DNA from: Acidobacteriaceae bacterium | GTDB taxonomy: Bacteria; Acidobacteriota; Terriglobia; Terriglobales; Acidobacteriaceae | NCBI GenBank assembly: GCA_003134855.1 | Contig: PLCS01000007.1 | Coordinates: 443,011 to 507,010, forward strand | Reading direction: 5' to 3' | DNA: 64,000 nt | Shown here: positions 18,045 to 26,813 of the stretch, in pieces | Numbering within the stretch: the stretch's first letter is position 1 | Layout of the letters: every line of letters starts with the position of its first letter | Position numbers and translations under genes: made by a program | Notes under the pieces: model-generated | Told to the model about the DNA's origin: nothing | Databases searched by the model: none | The model's input: only the letters and a program-made list of their open reading frames with translations

Positions 18045-18410
18045 TTACGCCTTGGCCACAACGCGGCCCACTTCCTTCAGGCGGGCAGCCTTGCCGCGCA
18101 GTTCGCGCAGATAGAAGAGCTTGGCGCGGCGTACCTTGTAGCTGCGAATCTTCTCGATCTTGTCGATAACCTTGGAGTTGAACGGGAAGATGCGCTCCAC
18201 GCCCTGCCCAAAGCTCATCTTGCGCACGGTAAACGTGCCCTGTGGGCCTTTGTTGATGGCGATGACCAGGCCTTCAAAGGCCTGCAAGCGTTCCTTGTCG
18301 CCTTCTTTGATCTTCACTTGGACGCGAACCTGGTCGCCAGGCACGAACTCCGGGAGGTCGGTGCGCTTGAGCTTGTCTGCCAGGCGCTGCATTACGGGAT
18401 GAATGGACAT
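18045..18410 (-). CDS. rplS: 50S ribosomal protein L19
   Basis: 121 residues, standard length. L19 signatures are [60 protein letters not shown] and [21 protein letters not shown]19 lies at the 30S-50S interface. In many bacteria rplS follows trmD; here trmD is on the other strand about 2.5 kb away and rplS stands alone with its own terminator. Confidence 0.97.
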   Translation of the reverse strand: MSIHPVMQRLADKLKRTDLPEFVPGDQVRVQVKIKEGDKERLQAFEGLVIAINKGPQGTFTVRKMSFGQGVERIFPFNSKVIDKIEKIRSYKVRRAKLFYLRELRGKAARLKEVGRVVAKA

Positions 18411-18509
18411 GGGGTCTTCCTGCGTTTGGACTCAGAACTTTCAGTTTATCAGAGAACTGCTTATAGCGCCTAATTCGTTTGGTCAGCCGCTTGCGCTATA
18501 GTTTCCCGT

Positions 18510-18977
18510 ATGGATGAGAAACGCGAATTGTTGCGCCACACACTAGCCACCGTTGCCTACCGGGCCGCCCGCGCCCTGGAAGGCGCGCCGGACCACTTCG
18601 CCGGGTTTTCCGCCGCCGGCCGTCTGCCGGTGCAGATTCTGGCCCACATGGGCGACCTCTTTGACTGGGCCTTGAGCATGGCCATGGGGCAGGAGCGCTG
18701 GCGCGACACCCAGCCGCGCGCCTGGGCCGAGGAGAAGCAGCGCTTCTTCGAGTCGCTCCAGACCTTCGATGCCTTCCTGGCCACCGGCGGGTCGCTCCAC
18801 GCTCCGGTCGAGCAGTTGTTTCAGGGGCCGGTAGCCGACGCGCTCACCCATGTGGGCCAGTTGGCCATGCTGCGCCGCCTCTCCGGCAGCCCCACGCGTG
18901 GAGAGAATTTCTTCGTAGCCGACATCAAGGCCGGCCAAGTCGGTGCGGAGCAGCCCGCGCCGTTCAAAACCTTCTAG
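18510..18977 (+). CDS. DinB-like four-helix protein
   Basis: 155 residues. It matches the DinB/YfiT fold by its helical pattern and the metal-ligand-like histidines in LPVQILAHMGDLFDWAL and ADALTHVGQLAMLRRLSG. DinB proteins are metal-binding, often thiol-transferase-related, with mostly unknown substrates. It is a single gene divergent from rplS. A second, more canonical DinB protein is encoded at 25575-26051. Confidence 0.72.
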   Translation: MDEKRELLRHTLATVAYRAARALEGAPDHFAGFSAAGRLPVQILAHMGDLFDWALSMAMGQERWRDTQPRAWAEEKQRFFESLQTFDAFLATGGSLHAPVEQLFQGPVADALTHVGQLAMLRRLSGSPTRGENFFVADIKAGQVGAEQPAPFKTF

Positions 18978-19010
18978 TCGCGCTAGCGATCTTTTCCATT
19001 GTCGATGCAG

Positions 19011-19062
19011 TCTGGGTGCCCCATCCTTCCGCGTATTTTGCGGAAGGATGGAAAACCATGAA
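19011..19062 (+). repeat. Hairpin repeat family A, copy 2
   Basis: Flank TCTGGGTGCCCCA, a perfect 12-bp stem (CCATCCTTCCGC at 19021-19032, complement at 19040-19051) with a 7-base loop, then the flank GGAAAACCATGAAC. Confidence 0.75.
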
Positions 19063-19120
19063 CTTCATGGCGCGCAAGCGCCGTTTGCCTGGACGGCGAG
19101 TCCCCCCACCGCAGGTGGCT
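19021..19120 (+). repeat. Composite dispersed repeat (partner of 6357-6465)
   Basis: It overlaps the family A hairpin and continues with TTCATGGCGCGCAAGCGCC, GCCTGGAC, AGTCCCC and ACCGCAGGTGGCT, all shared with the minus strand of 6357-6465. It runs up to the stop codon of the GDYXXLXY gene. Confidence 0.65.
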
Positions 19121-19700
19121 ATTGGAAGGCCAGCGGCTTCCACGCCCCATCCTGCTTCAGCGCCAGTTGAATCGGCCGGGGCGGGCCTTGCGGCGGAACG
19201 GTGACTTCGAGCCACAGCTCTTGTCCGGGTTTGAGCGGCGTCGGGTCCACGGCGTACTCGGCAATGAAGAAGTCCACCGGCTCGACGACGCGCAGGGCAT
19301 CGCAGGAGGCTCCCGGCATCGCCATCACTTCCACACCCTTCGAGGTGAGGTCAGCCTCCGGAATACGGATCGCCAACAGCTTGTTGCCTTCCACCTTGAG
19401 CTTGGCGCGGAATTGAACGGCTCCTTGCCAATTGACGTGGAAGCCATTGGGCCGGGTCGTCCCATCGGCGTTGCGCGGGAAGATGGCGTGCAGGGCGCTG
19501 GGCAGCGTGCTCTGGCAGCCGTCCACGGTCAGCCGCAGGCTCAGGTAGCGGCCGCGCATCACCATATCGGGATCGTAGGCAGCCGTTCGCGCCCAGACCC
19601 GCGGGCAGGTCGAGCGCTGATAAAGGTACTTGGCCGCAATCGACGAGACCAGCGCCAACTGAATCACCAGCAAAACGATGGAGGTTTTCGAAATTTTCAT
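19119..19700 (-). CDS. GDYXXLXY-type membrane-anchored protein
   Basis: 193 residues. An N-terminal membrane helix (TSIVLLVIQLALVSSIAAKY) precedes the motif region DPDMVMRGRYLSLRLTVDGC, a variant of GDYxxLxY. The rest is a beta-rich extracytoplasmic domain with KVEGNKLLAIRIP. The ATG overlaps the end of the DUF2157 gene by four bases, and these two families are often encoded together, so they probably act as one membrane unit of unknown function. Confidence 0.78.
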   Translation of the reverse strand: MKISKTSIVLLVIQLALVSSIAAKYLYQRSTCPRVWARTAAYDPDMVMRGRYLSLRLTVDGCQSTLPSALHAIFPRNADGTTRPNGFHVNWQGAVQFRAKLKVEGNKLLAIRIPEADLTSKGVEVMAMPGASCDALRVVEPVDFFIAEYAVDPTPLKPGQELWLEVTVPPQGPPRPIQLALKQDGAWKPLAFQ

Positions 19701-20905
19701 AGCGCCTCCTCGACCCTATTGGCGGAAGCATCCCCTTTTCCCATGCCGGCGACAATTCTGCGGCGGATTTTTTCCAGCGCCCATCCGCCGGCCAAAAACA
19801 GTATCCCCAGCCCGATCAGCCCCAGCGAGCGGTCCAACTTGTCGAAGATGTCGCTGAAGTAAAACCAGATCACGGCGATGGCAAAGCCGACGATGCCCAG
19901 GTTAACCAGCGCCTGCGAAAGCTGCCGTACACCCCACCAAATGATGAAAACGCAGAAGACCGCAACCAGTGCGTGAGCGGCTAAATCGGGTCCGTAGCGC
20001 ACATTGGAGCCGTGAACGTCTCCGTAGTTGTAATACTCAGTCCAGATTCGCTGGCACCAGGGCAGCGCAATCGAGAAGCAAATCGCGACTGTTACCGGAA
20101 TCACGCTTTTGCGGAACCTGAAGACCGCGAAGAGCAGCGGAATCACGGCAATGTCCACCCAGCCCCAGGTGCGCAATCCAAGCGGCAAATAGGTCTGGTC
20201 GCCCCAGGCACTCCAGCCCTCCAGCAGAATGCAGATGCCTGTGATGGAGGCAATCGCCGCAACGGCGAAGAGAATGCCCCGCAAAATCTTGCGCTTCGAG
20301 CCAATGAAAAACGTCAGGTAAAGCACCGCCCAGACGATCAGGAAGCGGCCCGCGTAGACGTTCTCGCCGATATGGCCCTCGGCGTAGTAAGAAAACTCGG
20401 AGAGAATCCACGCCGGAAAGAGCAGCAGGGTGAGCGTTTGCTGCGCCGCGTCGTGCAGCAGAATCCAACCAGCCAGCGCGGCGATGGCCCACATCAGCAC
20501 CGCCGCCGGCCAGTGCTCCTGAATGTTGAAGATCTGCCCCACCAGGAAGATGGCCGCGCCGGTGGAGAGCGTTCCCACGGCGTGCAGGGCTGTCGAAAGC
20601 CCATGAAAACGCTCGCGCGCCCAGCCTCCGCTCAGGTGGAAGACGCTGACCATCGCCAGCACCACGGCCAGCCGCGCGCCGGGGCCGATCTGATCCCAGT
20701 GCGCCGAGACAAACAGCGCCACGCCGCAGGCCAGCAGGATCGCTCCCAGAATCAGCACGACGATCACCTGCCAGCCCACGCTTTTCAAACGTTGCCCGGC
20801 GGGTTTCTTCTGCTCCGCTTCATAGGCGCGGATGCGGCGCGCCACCTCCGCATCCAGGAGGCCGGCCGATTGCCAGCGGGTTAAATGCGATTCAAAGTCT
20901 GCCAT
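19697..20905 (-). CDS. DUF2157 polytopic membrane protein
   Basis: 402 residues from ATG 20905 (MADFESHLTRWQSAGLLDAE), chosen because the longer frame would overlap the divergent trmD gene. The N-terminal cytoplasmic DUF2157 region (about residues 1-45) is followed by at least ten hydrophobic helices, for example VIVVLILGAILLACGVALFV, AVLMWAIAALAGWILL and LGLIGLGILFLAGGWALEKI. No biochemical role is established for the family. It is coupled by a four-base overlap with the downstream GDYXXLXY gene. Confidence 0.85.
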   Translation of the reverse strand: MADFESHLTRWQSAGLLDAEVARRIRAYEAEQKKPAGQRLKSVGWQVIVVLILGAILLACGVALFVSAHWDQIGPGARLAVVLAMVSVFHLSGGWARERFHGLSTALHAVGTLSTGAAIFLVGQIFNIQEHWPAAVLMWAIAALAGWILLHDAAQQTLTLLLFPAWILSEFSYYAEGHIGENVYAGRFLIVWAVLYLTFFIGSKRKILRGILFAVAAIASITGICILLEGWSAWGDQTYLPLGLRTWGWVDIAVIPLLFAVFRFRKSVIPVTVAICFSIALPWCQRIWTEYYNYGDVHGSNVRYGPDLAAHALVAVFCVFIIWWGVRQLSQALVNLGIVGFAIAVIWFYFSDIFDKLDRSLGLIGLGILFLAGGWALEKIRRRIVAGMGKGDASANRVEEAL

Positions 20906-20978
20906 AACCGTCCGCCAACAGTAAAACATATTCGGGGCACTTCGGGCGCGGATAATTCTGCCTATATCATCAAGGAGT

Positions 20979-21914
20979 ATGAAATTCGAGATCATCACCA
21001 TCTTCCCGGAGTTTTTCTCGAGCATCTTCGAGAACGGAATTCTGCGCCGCGCGCTGGCCGAGGGGCTGGTGACGGTGGATGTGCATGACCTGCGCGCCTT
21101 CACGCACGACCGTCATCGCACCGTGGACGACCGTCCCTTTGGCGGCGGCGAGGGGATGGTCTTGAAGCCGGAGCCGCTTTCCGAGGCGCTCGCCTCCCTG
21201 GGCATTGCGCCGAAGGCAGAGCGACTGGAGGCGCAACAAACGGCGGAAATACTGGATTCGGAGGGAGGCGGGGGTTTCAACCCTCGCATAGAGCAAGAAG
21301 AATCGACGCGGGCTTTAGCCCCGGAGGGAATCCCGGATCAATCCCCACCCGCCACGCGCCCGCGCGTGATTCTGCTCTCCGCGCAGGGACGGCCGTTTAC
21401 CCAGGCGATGGCCCGGGAGCTGGCCTCAGAAGACCGCGTGGTGCTGATCTGCGGCCGCTACGAGGGCGTGGATGAGCGCATCAACCAGCTCTATTGCGAC
21501 CTGGAGCTTTCCATCGGCGACTACGTGCTGAGCGGAGGCGAGCTGGCCGCCGCCGTGGTGGTGGATGCAACGATGCGCCTGGTGCCCGGCGTGCTGGGTA
21601 ACGAGGCGTCCAGCGAGTTTGAGAGCTTTGGCGTCGCCGACGCCGAGATTGCCTCTGCCGAGGATGGGATCCCGCGCTCGCAGCACGGCGCCGGCGGCCT
21701 GCTCGACTATCCCCACTACACCCGTCCGGCGGAGTTTGGCGGCCTGCGCGTCCCAGAGACGCTGCTCAATGGCGACCACGCCGGGATTCGCCGCTGGCGG
21801 CGCGAGCAGCAGTTGCGCAAAACCCTCGCCAACCGCCCGGATTTGCTGGAAGGGGCTGTCCTGAGCAAAGAAGATCAGAAATTGCTGGAGGCGATCCGCG
21901 GGGAAGCGCCATGA
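20979..21914 (+). CDS. trmD: tRNA (guanine-N1)-methyltransferase TrmD, with in-frame insertions
   Basis: 311 residues against the usual 220-250. The knotted SAM-binding fold is intact: MKFEIITIFPEFFSSIFENG, VDDRPFGGGEGMVLKPEPL, VILLSAQGRPFTQAMA, VLICGRYEGVDERI and SIGDYVLSGGELAA. It methylates G37 of tRNAs. Residues about 75-128 are extra and include a repeat also found in the RDD gene (STRALAPEG). About 20 further residues are extra near 215-240, before GLLDYPHYTRP. Both insertions lie in loops, so activity may be kept. Unlike the common rpsP-rimM-trmD-rplS order, it faces the opposite way to rimM. Confidence 0.95.
   Translation: MKFEIITIFPEFFSSIFENGILRRALAEGLVTVDVHDLRAFTHDRHRTVDDRPFGGGEGMVLKPEPLSEALASLGIAPKAERLEAQQTAEILDSEGGGGFNPRIEQEESTRALAPEGIPDQSPPATRPRVILLSAQGRPFTQAMARELASEDRVVLICGRYEGVDERINQLYCDLELSIGDYVLSGGELAAAVVVDATMRLVPGVLGNEASSEFESFGVADAEIASAEDGIPRSQHGAGGLLDYPHYTRPAEFGGLRVPETLLNGDHAGIRRWRREQQLRKTLANRPDLLEGAVLSKEDQKLLEAIRGEAP
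21301..21330 (+). repeat. Intragenic repeat shared with RDD gene (copy 2)
   Basis: 26 of 30 bases match 9686-9715 in the same reading frame. It is preceded by a second palindromic piece, GGGTTTCAACCC, at about 21274-21285. Confidence 0.65.
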
Positions 21915-21996
21915 TCGAATTGAAGGATCAGTAGAGACCGAATGTGCTATTCTGCGAAGCTGAAAAATTTCTGCTTCGGAAAGTTCTTGGTGATCG

Positions 21997-23127
21997 ATGG
22001 ATTTCGATTATGTTCTCCTTCCGGCCATCATTTTTGTGGTTGGCGTTCTGTTGATTTGGTTGAGCGTTCGCCGCTTTCGTTCACTCTCCACCAAGAGTTA
22101 CCGCACATGGCGGAAGGTTGTCGAGCGCATTGTTCTGTCAGTCGTGGTTCTACTGGTGGTTGTCTTGGCCGGCAGCAGCGCCTACAACGCGATCGCTGTT
22201 CACCGTTTCTGGGCAACGAATCAGCCTCCCGGCGATTTTTACTCCGTCAATGGCCACAGGATGCACATCAATTGCACGGGGAGCGGCTCGCCCACCATCG
22301 TACTGGAAGCGGGTTTGGGAAACGACGCGATGACCTGGGGAGGCGTCCAGCCGGTACTCTCCAGCACCACGCGCGTCTGCTCGTATGACCGCGCCGGTTT
22401 CGGATGGAGCGACCCGCTGCCGACTCCGCGCGACGCCGACCATGTCGCCGCCGAGTTGCATGAACTTCTGCTTCAGGCCAAAGTCACCGGCCCCATCGTG
22501 CTGATGGGACATTCCATCGGTGGAATGTATGAGCGTGATTACGCCACCCGCTATCCGGCGGATATTGTTGGGATCGTCTTTGAGGATAGTTCCACGCCTT
22601 TGCAGGACGAGAACACCGTGTTGAAGGCCGCTTCCGGCAAGGTACCACCACGCTGGGCCTTTGAACTGCTGGCAAAATCCGCCATGAGTATAGGTGTTCC
22701 GCGCCTCATGGGGATGTGTTCGCAATCCATCAAAGGCTTTGATGCCCGGGCTGCAAAGTTGCAGGCGGAGGATATCTGTCATACAAATGTCAGCGCGATG
22801 TTTGATTATCTGGACGGCATGAATCAATCCGGCCAAGAGACCGTTCATACCGGACCTTACGGCGCGCTTCCGATTCTCATCATCTCGGAGGATCCCGCCC
22901 AGGCGGTCGCCGCTTCATCGACAGATGCAGCGAACGTCTTTTACGGAATGCAGGAAGACCTGAAGAAACTCTCCACGCGCAGCCGCAGAATCATCGCCAA
23001 AGGCAGCACCCACTACATTCATATTGACCGTGCGGACCTGATCGAGAAAGAGGTGCCACTGTTCATCGAGCAGATTCGCGGCACAGCCCCGCAGCCGGAC
23101 AACTGGGGTTCAACGATTACGGAATAG
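21997..23127 (+). CDS. Membrane-anchored alpha/beta hydrolase
   Basis: 376 residues. Two N-terminal membrane helices (VLLPAIIFVVGVLLIWLSVR; VLSVVVLLVVVLAGSSAYNA) precede an alpha/beta-hydrolase domain: INCTGSGSPTIVLEAGLGND (oxyanion region), RVCSYDRAGFGWSD, nucleophile elbow GHSIGG with the serine near residue 172, and a late STHYIH histidine. It probably faces the periplasm and hydrolyses an ester or amide; the substrate is unknown. It separates trmD from the convergent rimM gene. Confidence 0.83.
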   Translation: MDFDYVLLPAIIFVVGVLLIWLSVRRFRSLSTKSYRTWRKVVERIVLSVVVLLVVVLAGSSAYNAIAVHRFWATNQPPGDFYSVNGHRMHINCTGSGSPTIVLEAGLGNDAMTWGGVQPVLSSTTRVCSYDRAGFGWSDPLPTPRDADHVAAELHELLLQAKVTGPIVLMGHSIGGMYERDYATRYPADIVGIVFEDSSTPLQDENTVLKAASGKVPPRWAFELLAKSAMSIGVPRLMGMCSQSIKGFDARAAKLQAEDICHTNVSAMFDYLDGMNQSGQETVHTGPYGALPILIISEDPAQAVAASSTDAANVFYGMQEDLKKLSTRSRRIIAKGSTHYIHIDRADLIEKEVPLFIEQIRGTAPQPDNWGSTITE

Positions 23128-23165
23128 GCTGAAATATCCAGGAGTGCGAGTAGCTTGCGGCGGGC

Positions 23166-23783
23166 TCATTCGCGTGAGGCTTTCCCAGTCGCATTCAGCT
23201 CCACCAGCCCCTCGGGCAGCGCCATTTCAATGCGCTTTGCCGCCAGGTCGATGCTGCGCAGATAGCTTTTGGCGAAGGGGACCAGCACCTCGCCCGCCGC
23301 GCCAGCAACCACCAGCAGCGCCACCGGACCAGCCGTCCGATCCACATTCTCTATTTCGCCGACGGTCACCGGAGCCGCTCCGGCCACGTTGATCAGCGCG
23401 CAGCCGATCAGGTCGCCGATGTAGACTTCGTCGTCGGCCAAAGAAGCGCGCGCGGAGCGGGGGATGGCGACGGTCAGCCCGTTGAGCGTCTCGGCGGCAG
23501 AGATGGAATCGATTCCGGCAAAGTGCAGCACGATGCCGCCCTTATGCAGCCAATGGGCGATGAGTTCCACTTCGCGCGAAAGCGCGACGCCACCCCCACC
23601 GGAGGTGGCCAGCAGCCAAAGCCGCTTGCGTTCAGCAAATTTATCAGGGAAATCGGTGAGAAGCTCGGCGAAGGCCTCGCCTTTGCGCCCCTGCGGATGG
23701 CGAATCCGCGCCAGATGGACCCAGTCTTCCGGCACAGGCGTCTCAGACGGCAGAGCGGGGCCGGACCCAGAGGCAGCGGCCAT
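23166..23783 (-). CDS. rimM: Ribosome maturation factor RimM
   Basis: 205 residues. The N-terminal RimM domain (VHLARIRHPQGRKGEAFAEL) and C-terminal PRC-barrel (DDEVYIGDLIGCALINVAGA, ending EVLVPFAKSYLRSIDLAAKR) are both present. RimM binds S19 and aids 30S assembly. The start follows the khpA stop by one base, showing an rpsP-khpA-rimM operon on the minus strand. trmD, the usual next gene, is inverted. The family stretch GRKGEAFAEL differs from the common GxKGExxV in wording only. Confidence 0.92.
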   Translation of the reverse strand: MAAASGSGPALPSETPVPEDWVHLARIRHPQGRKGEAFAELLTDFPDKFAERKRLWLLATSGGGGVALSREVELIAHWLHKGGIVLHFAGIDSISAAETLNGLTVAIPRSARASLADDEVYIGDLIGCALINVAGAAPVTVGEIENVDRTAGPVALLVVAGAAGEVLVPFAKSYLRSIDLAAKRIEMALPEGLVELNATGKASRE

Positions 23784-23784
23784 C

Positions 23785-24051
<267 letters not shown>

Positions 24052-24207
24052 GCTCCAGCCCCTGACCGGATCCGTTCAGGAATTGGCGACCAAGAATGAG
24101 CAATTTTGCTCGCGTGCGCATAGTAACAGCCCGCACCCGTCGCCGTCAGCAAATACTGTGCGCGCCGGCTCGAAAGCCCGCCCGCACGCTCAGGGGGAGG
24201 AGAAAAA

Positions 24208-24462
24208 TCAGGCCGCGGCCGGCTCGGCAACCGGGGCGGGGTTCTTGGCCACCAGCTTGGCGACAATCGGCGTCAGTTGCGCACCCATGCTGCGCCAGTA
24301 TGCGACGCGCTCGTGCTTCAGATCGACTGTGGCCGGCTCGGTGCGAGGGTTATAGGTGCCGACGACCTCGATGGAACGGCCATTGCGGGCGCGGTCCTTC
24401 TCGATGACCACGATGCGGTAACAGGGCTGCTTGGGGGCGCCAAATCGCGCCAAACGAATCAT
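24208..24462 (-). CDS. rpsP: 30S ribosomal protein S16
   Basis: 84 residues from ATG 24462 (MIRLARFGAPKQPCYRIVVI). The frame is open further upstream to 24630, but S16 proteins begin with MIR or MVR. S16 signatures are RDRARNGRSIEVVGTYNPR-like (here KDRARNGRSIEVVGTYNP) and RVAYWRSMGAQLT. An alanine-rich tail follows. It is the first gene of the rpsP-khpA-rimM operon; the 156-base gap to khpA holds nothing recognisable. Confidence 0.96.
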   Translation of the reverse strand: MIRLARFGAPKQPCYRIVVIEKDRARNGRSIEVVGTYNPRTEPATVDLKHERVAYWRSMGAQLTPIVAKLVAKNPAPVAEPAAA

Positions 24463-24771
24463 TACCACGGGATACGGTTCCTTTCGACTTCCAATACTCT
24501 GTTGCGGTTCCTGGGGGTTTTCCGGGTTGACTCGGACTTGCCTGGCCATTTGAGGGCCAGACCTATGCGTCCGACCGATCACCCCACGAACGAAGACCTG
24601 TTCGCGGGAACCCCGTCGCGCAAGACACAATACCTAAGTATCGCCGAAAACAGGCCTGTGAAGCAAATCAGCCTGCTCGCCGCTGGTCACAGTAACCCCA
24701 ACATCGGCCTGAGCGGTACCATGAACTAGAAACCGGCGGTTCTTTTCTCCTCCGCCGCGGAGCGCGCGCAG
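24463..24771. other. Divergent intergenic region, no gene seen
   Basis: 309 bases between the rpsP and esterase starts. It must contain both promoters. No clear consensus promoter, riboswitch or repeat was recognised by eye. Confidence 0.4.
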
Positions 24772-25482
24772 ATGGCTCGTGAGTACCACAAAAACTATTC
24801 GACCCGCCTGGGCCGGGAGATGGAAGCGCTCATCTTCGGCCACGCGGGTCTGCCCGTCGTGGTCTTTCCCACATCCTGCGGGCGCTTCTTCGATTTTGAA
24901 GACCGCGGCATGGTCGCCGCTCTCGCCGGCAAGATCGACGCCGGCCAGCTCCAGCTCTTCTGCGTCGACTCAGTGGACGGGGAGAGCTGGTACAACCGCA
25001 CTTACGCCCCCCGCTGGCGCATCACTCGCCATCTGCGCTACGAGGAGTACCTGCTCCACGAACTGCTCCCGCTGATCCGCGAGCGGAATCCCGACCCGCG
25101 CCTGCTCTCGCTCGGTTGCAGCTTCGGCGGCTACCACGCGGTCAACATCGCCCTGCGCCATCCCGACCTCTTCACCGGCTTCCTCTCGCTCTCCGGCGCC
25201 TTCGACCTGAAGAGCTTTCTCGGCGGCTACTACGACCAGGAGTGCTACTACAATCTGCCCACGCATTACCTGCCCAACCTGACCGACCCCTGGTTCCTCG
25301 ACCGCTTCCGCCAGAACCGCTACGTGCTGGCCACCGGCCAGGACGACCAGTGCCTCGCCCAGAACCAGGCCCTCGACCGCATCCTCAGCGACCTCCAAAT
25401 TCCCCACCAGCTCCACATCTGGGATGCAAAGAACTCCCACGACTGGCCCACCTGGCAGCGCATGGTGGCGCAGTATCTTTGA
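24772..25482 (+). CDS. Esterase (alpha/beta hydrolase, EstA/YbbA-like)
   Basis: 236 residues without signal peptide. The esterase fold shows the nucleophile elbow LGCSFGGYHAVNIALRHP (Ser in GCSFGG), the acidic residue region ATGQDDQCL and the C-terminal catalytic histidine in KNSHDWPTWQRM. The family resembles esterase-D/S-formylglutathione-hydrolase-like proteins often annotated simply as esterase. It is followed by a DinB-family gene on the same strand after 92 bases. Confidence 0.82.
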   Translation: MAREYHKNYSTRLGREMEALIFGHAGLPVVVFPTSCGRFFDFEDRGMVAALAGKIDAGQLQLFCVDSVDGESWYNRTYAPRWRITRHLRYEEYLLHELLPLIRERNPDPRLLSLGCSFGGYHAVNIALRHPDLFTGFLSLSGAFDLKSFLGGYYDQECYYNLPTHYLPNLTDPWFLDRFRQNRYVLATGQDDQCLAQNQALDRILSDLQIPHQLHIWDAKNSHDWPTWQRMVAQYL

Positions 25483-25574
25483 CAGAGATCAAGGATCCAG
25501 GATCAGGGACTAAGGGACTAGATAGTATCCACGAGGGGATTTGGTATAACTCAAGAAGATGGGAGGATAACTCG

Positions 25575-26051
25575 ATGAGCGAACTCAACCCCTATGCCCG
25601 CTTCCTGGACGGACGGCCGCTCGAGGCAATTCTTGACGAGACGGGTGTGCGGCTTTCCTCGCTGCTCGCAGCGATTGGCCCGGAGAAGGCCTTTGTCCCG
25701 CCAGCCCCCGGCAAATGGAGCCCGGCGGAGATTGTCTGTCACCTGGCTGACTGCGAACTGGTCTTTGCCTTCCGGCTGCGCCAGACGCTGGCCGAGGATG
25801 CGCCGGTGATCCAGCCCTTTGATCAGGAGAAGTGGGCCGCAAGCTACCCCGGAATCGCCGCGGAGCAGGCACTTCAGGTCTTCAACGCTGTACGCGGATG
25901 GAACCTGCGCCTCATTGTCTCAGCCCTTCCGGCGGCGGCGGGCAGGCCGGTCACGCACCCGGAGCGGGGCACGATGACCTTCCAGACTCTCGTCGAGACG
26001 ATGGCCGGCCACGATCTCAATCACCTGGGGCAGTTGCAGAGGCTGTGTTAG
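25575..26051 (+). CDS. DinB-family protein
   Basis: 158 residues from ATG 25575, preceded by GGGAGGAT. It matches the DinB/YfiT superfamily: WSPAEIVCHLADCELVFAFR, FDQEKWAASY, and TMAGHDLNHLGQLQRL give the three metal-ligand histidines. It probably binds a divalent metal; thiol-transferase or stress roles are known for relatives. The end overlaps the convergent reductase gene by four bases. Confidence 0.88.
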   Translation: MSELNPYARFLDGRPLEAILDETGVRLSSLLAAIGPEKAFVPPAPGKWSPAEIVCHLADCELVFAFRLRQTLAEDAPVIQPFDQEKWAASYPGIAAEQALQVFNAVRGWNLRLIVSALPAAAGRPVTHPERGTMTFQTLVETMAGHDLNHLGQLQRLC

Positions 26052-26632
26052 TCTTTGATCTTTTTCAGCAGCCACGCCATGTTCTGGCCCAGGGTTTTCA
26101 TCGTCCGCATGCCCTCTTCGTCTCGCTCCACGTCGCCCGGCTGAAGGCCGATGCCGATATTCCAATACGACGAGCCAGGCACAATCATTTCGCTGAAGAA
26201 AAAGAAGTGGTTCAAGGCATCAAAAGCAGGAATCGCTCCCGCTCTGCGCACCGCGACAACGGCAGCGCCCACCTTGCGGCGGAAGAAGTTGCCGTTGGCT
26301 CGGGAAACATAGCAAGCTCGATCCATCAGCGCCGAAATCTCCGGCGAGATGTTGGCGAAGTACGTGGGCGAGCCGAGCAGAATGCCGTCCGCCTGCTCCA
26401 TCTTTTCGATCAACGCATTGCCGTCGTCGTTCTTCTGCCCGCAGCGGCGGTCCTTGTTCCTGGCGCACTCGCTGCACGCCCGGCAGCCGTGAATCTTGAG
26501 GCCGCTCAGCTCAACCAGTTCAGTCTCAATGCCTTCGCTCTCCAGCTCCTGTAAAACCGTGCGCAGCAGGATGGAGGTGTTCCCTCCCTTGCGCGCGCTG
26601 CCGTTGAATGCCACAACCTTGATCGTGCTCAT
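26048..26632 (-). CDS. NADPH-dependent FMN reductase / iron-sulfur flavoprotein
   Basis: 194 residues from ATG 26632, with GGGGAGAGAGA upstream. It has a flavodoxin-like fold: VVAFNGSARKGGNTSILLRT (FMN phosphate loop), LGSPTYFANISPEISALMDR, and VAVRRAGAIPAF. The insertion GCRACSECARNKDRRCG gives the compact cysteine cluster (CxxCxxC...C) seen in iron-sulfur flavoproteins. It likely passes electrons from NAD(P)H to quinones or metals. It is convergent with the DinB gene. Confidence 0.85.
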   Translation of the reverse strand: MSTIKVVAFNGSARKGGNTSILLRTVLQELESEGIETELVELSGLKIHGCRACSECARNKDRRCGQKNDDGNALIEKMEQADGILLGSPTYFANISPEISALMDRACYVSRANGNFFRRKVGAAVVAVRRAGAIPAFDALNHFFFFSEMIVPGSSYWNIGIGLQPGDVERDEEGMRTMKTLGQNMAWLLKKIKD

Positions 26633-26813
26633 CTGTCTCTCTCCCCTGAAATCCAGAATTCCCAACCCTCTATTGTGCATCTTTCATGGGGCGCTTGCTA
26701 CGAACGCGGCCCTGCGCCACTTTGTTTTCCACCCGCCGCCGGATGGAAAGCCCGTGAGCAGACACAAGAGCTTTTGCGTCGGTTGCAGTGAGTACGCGTT
26801 GGACGGAGGAACG

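Noticed and set aside
24463-24630. N-terminal extension of S16
   Set aside because: S16 proteins start at MIR; the upstream codons show no similarity and no site for ribosomes.
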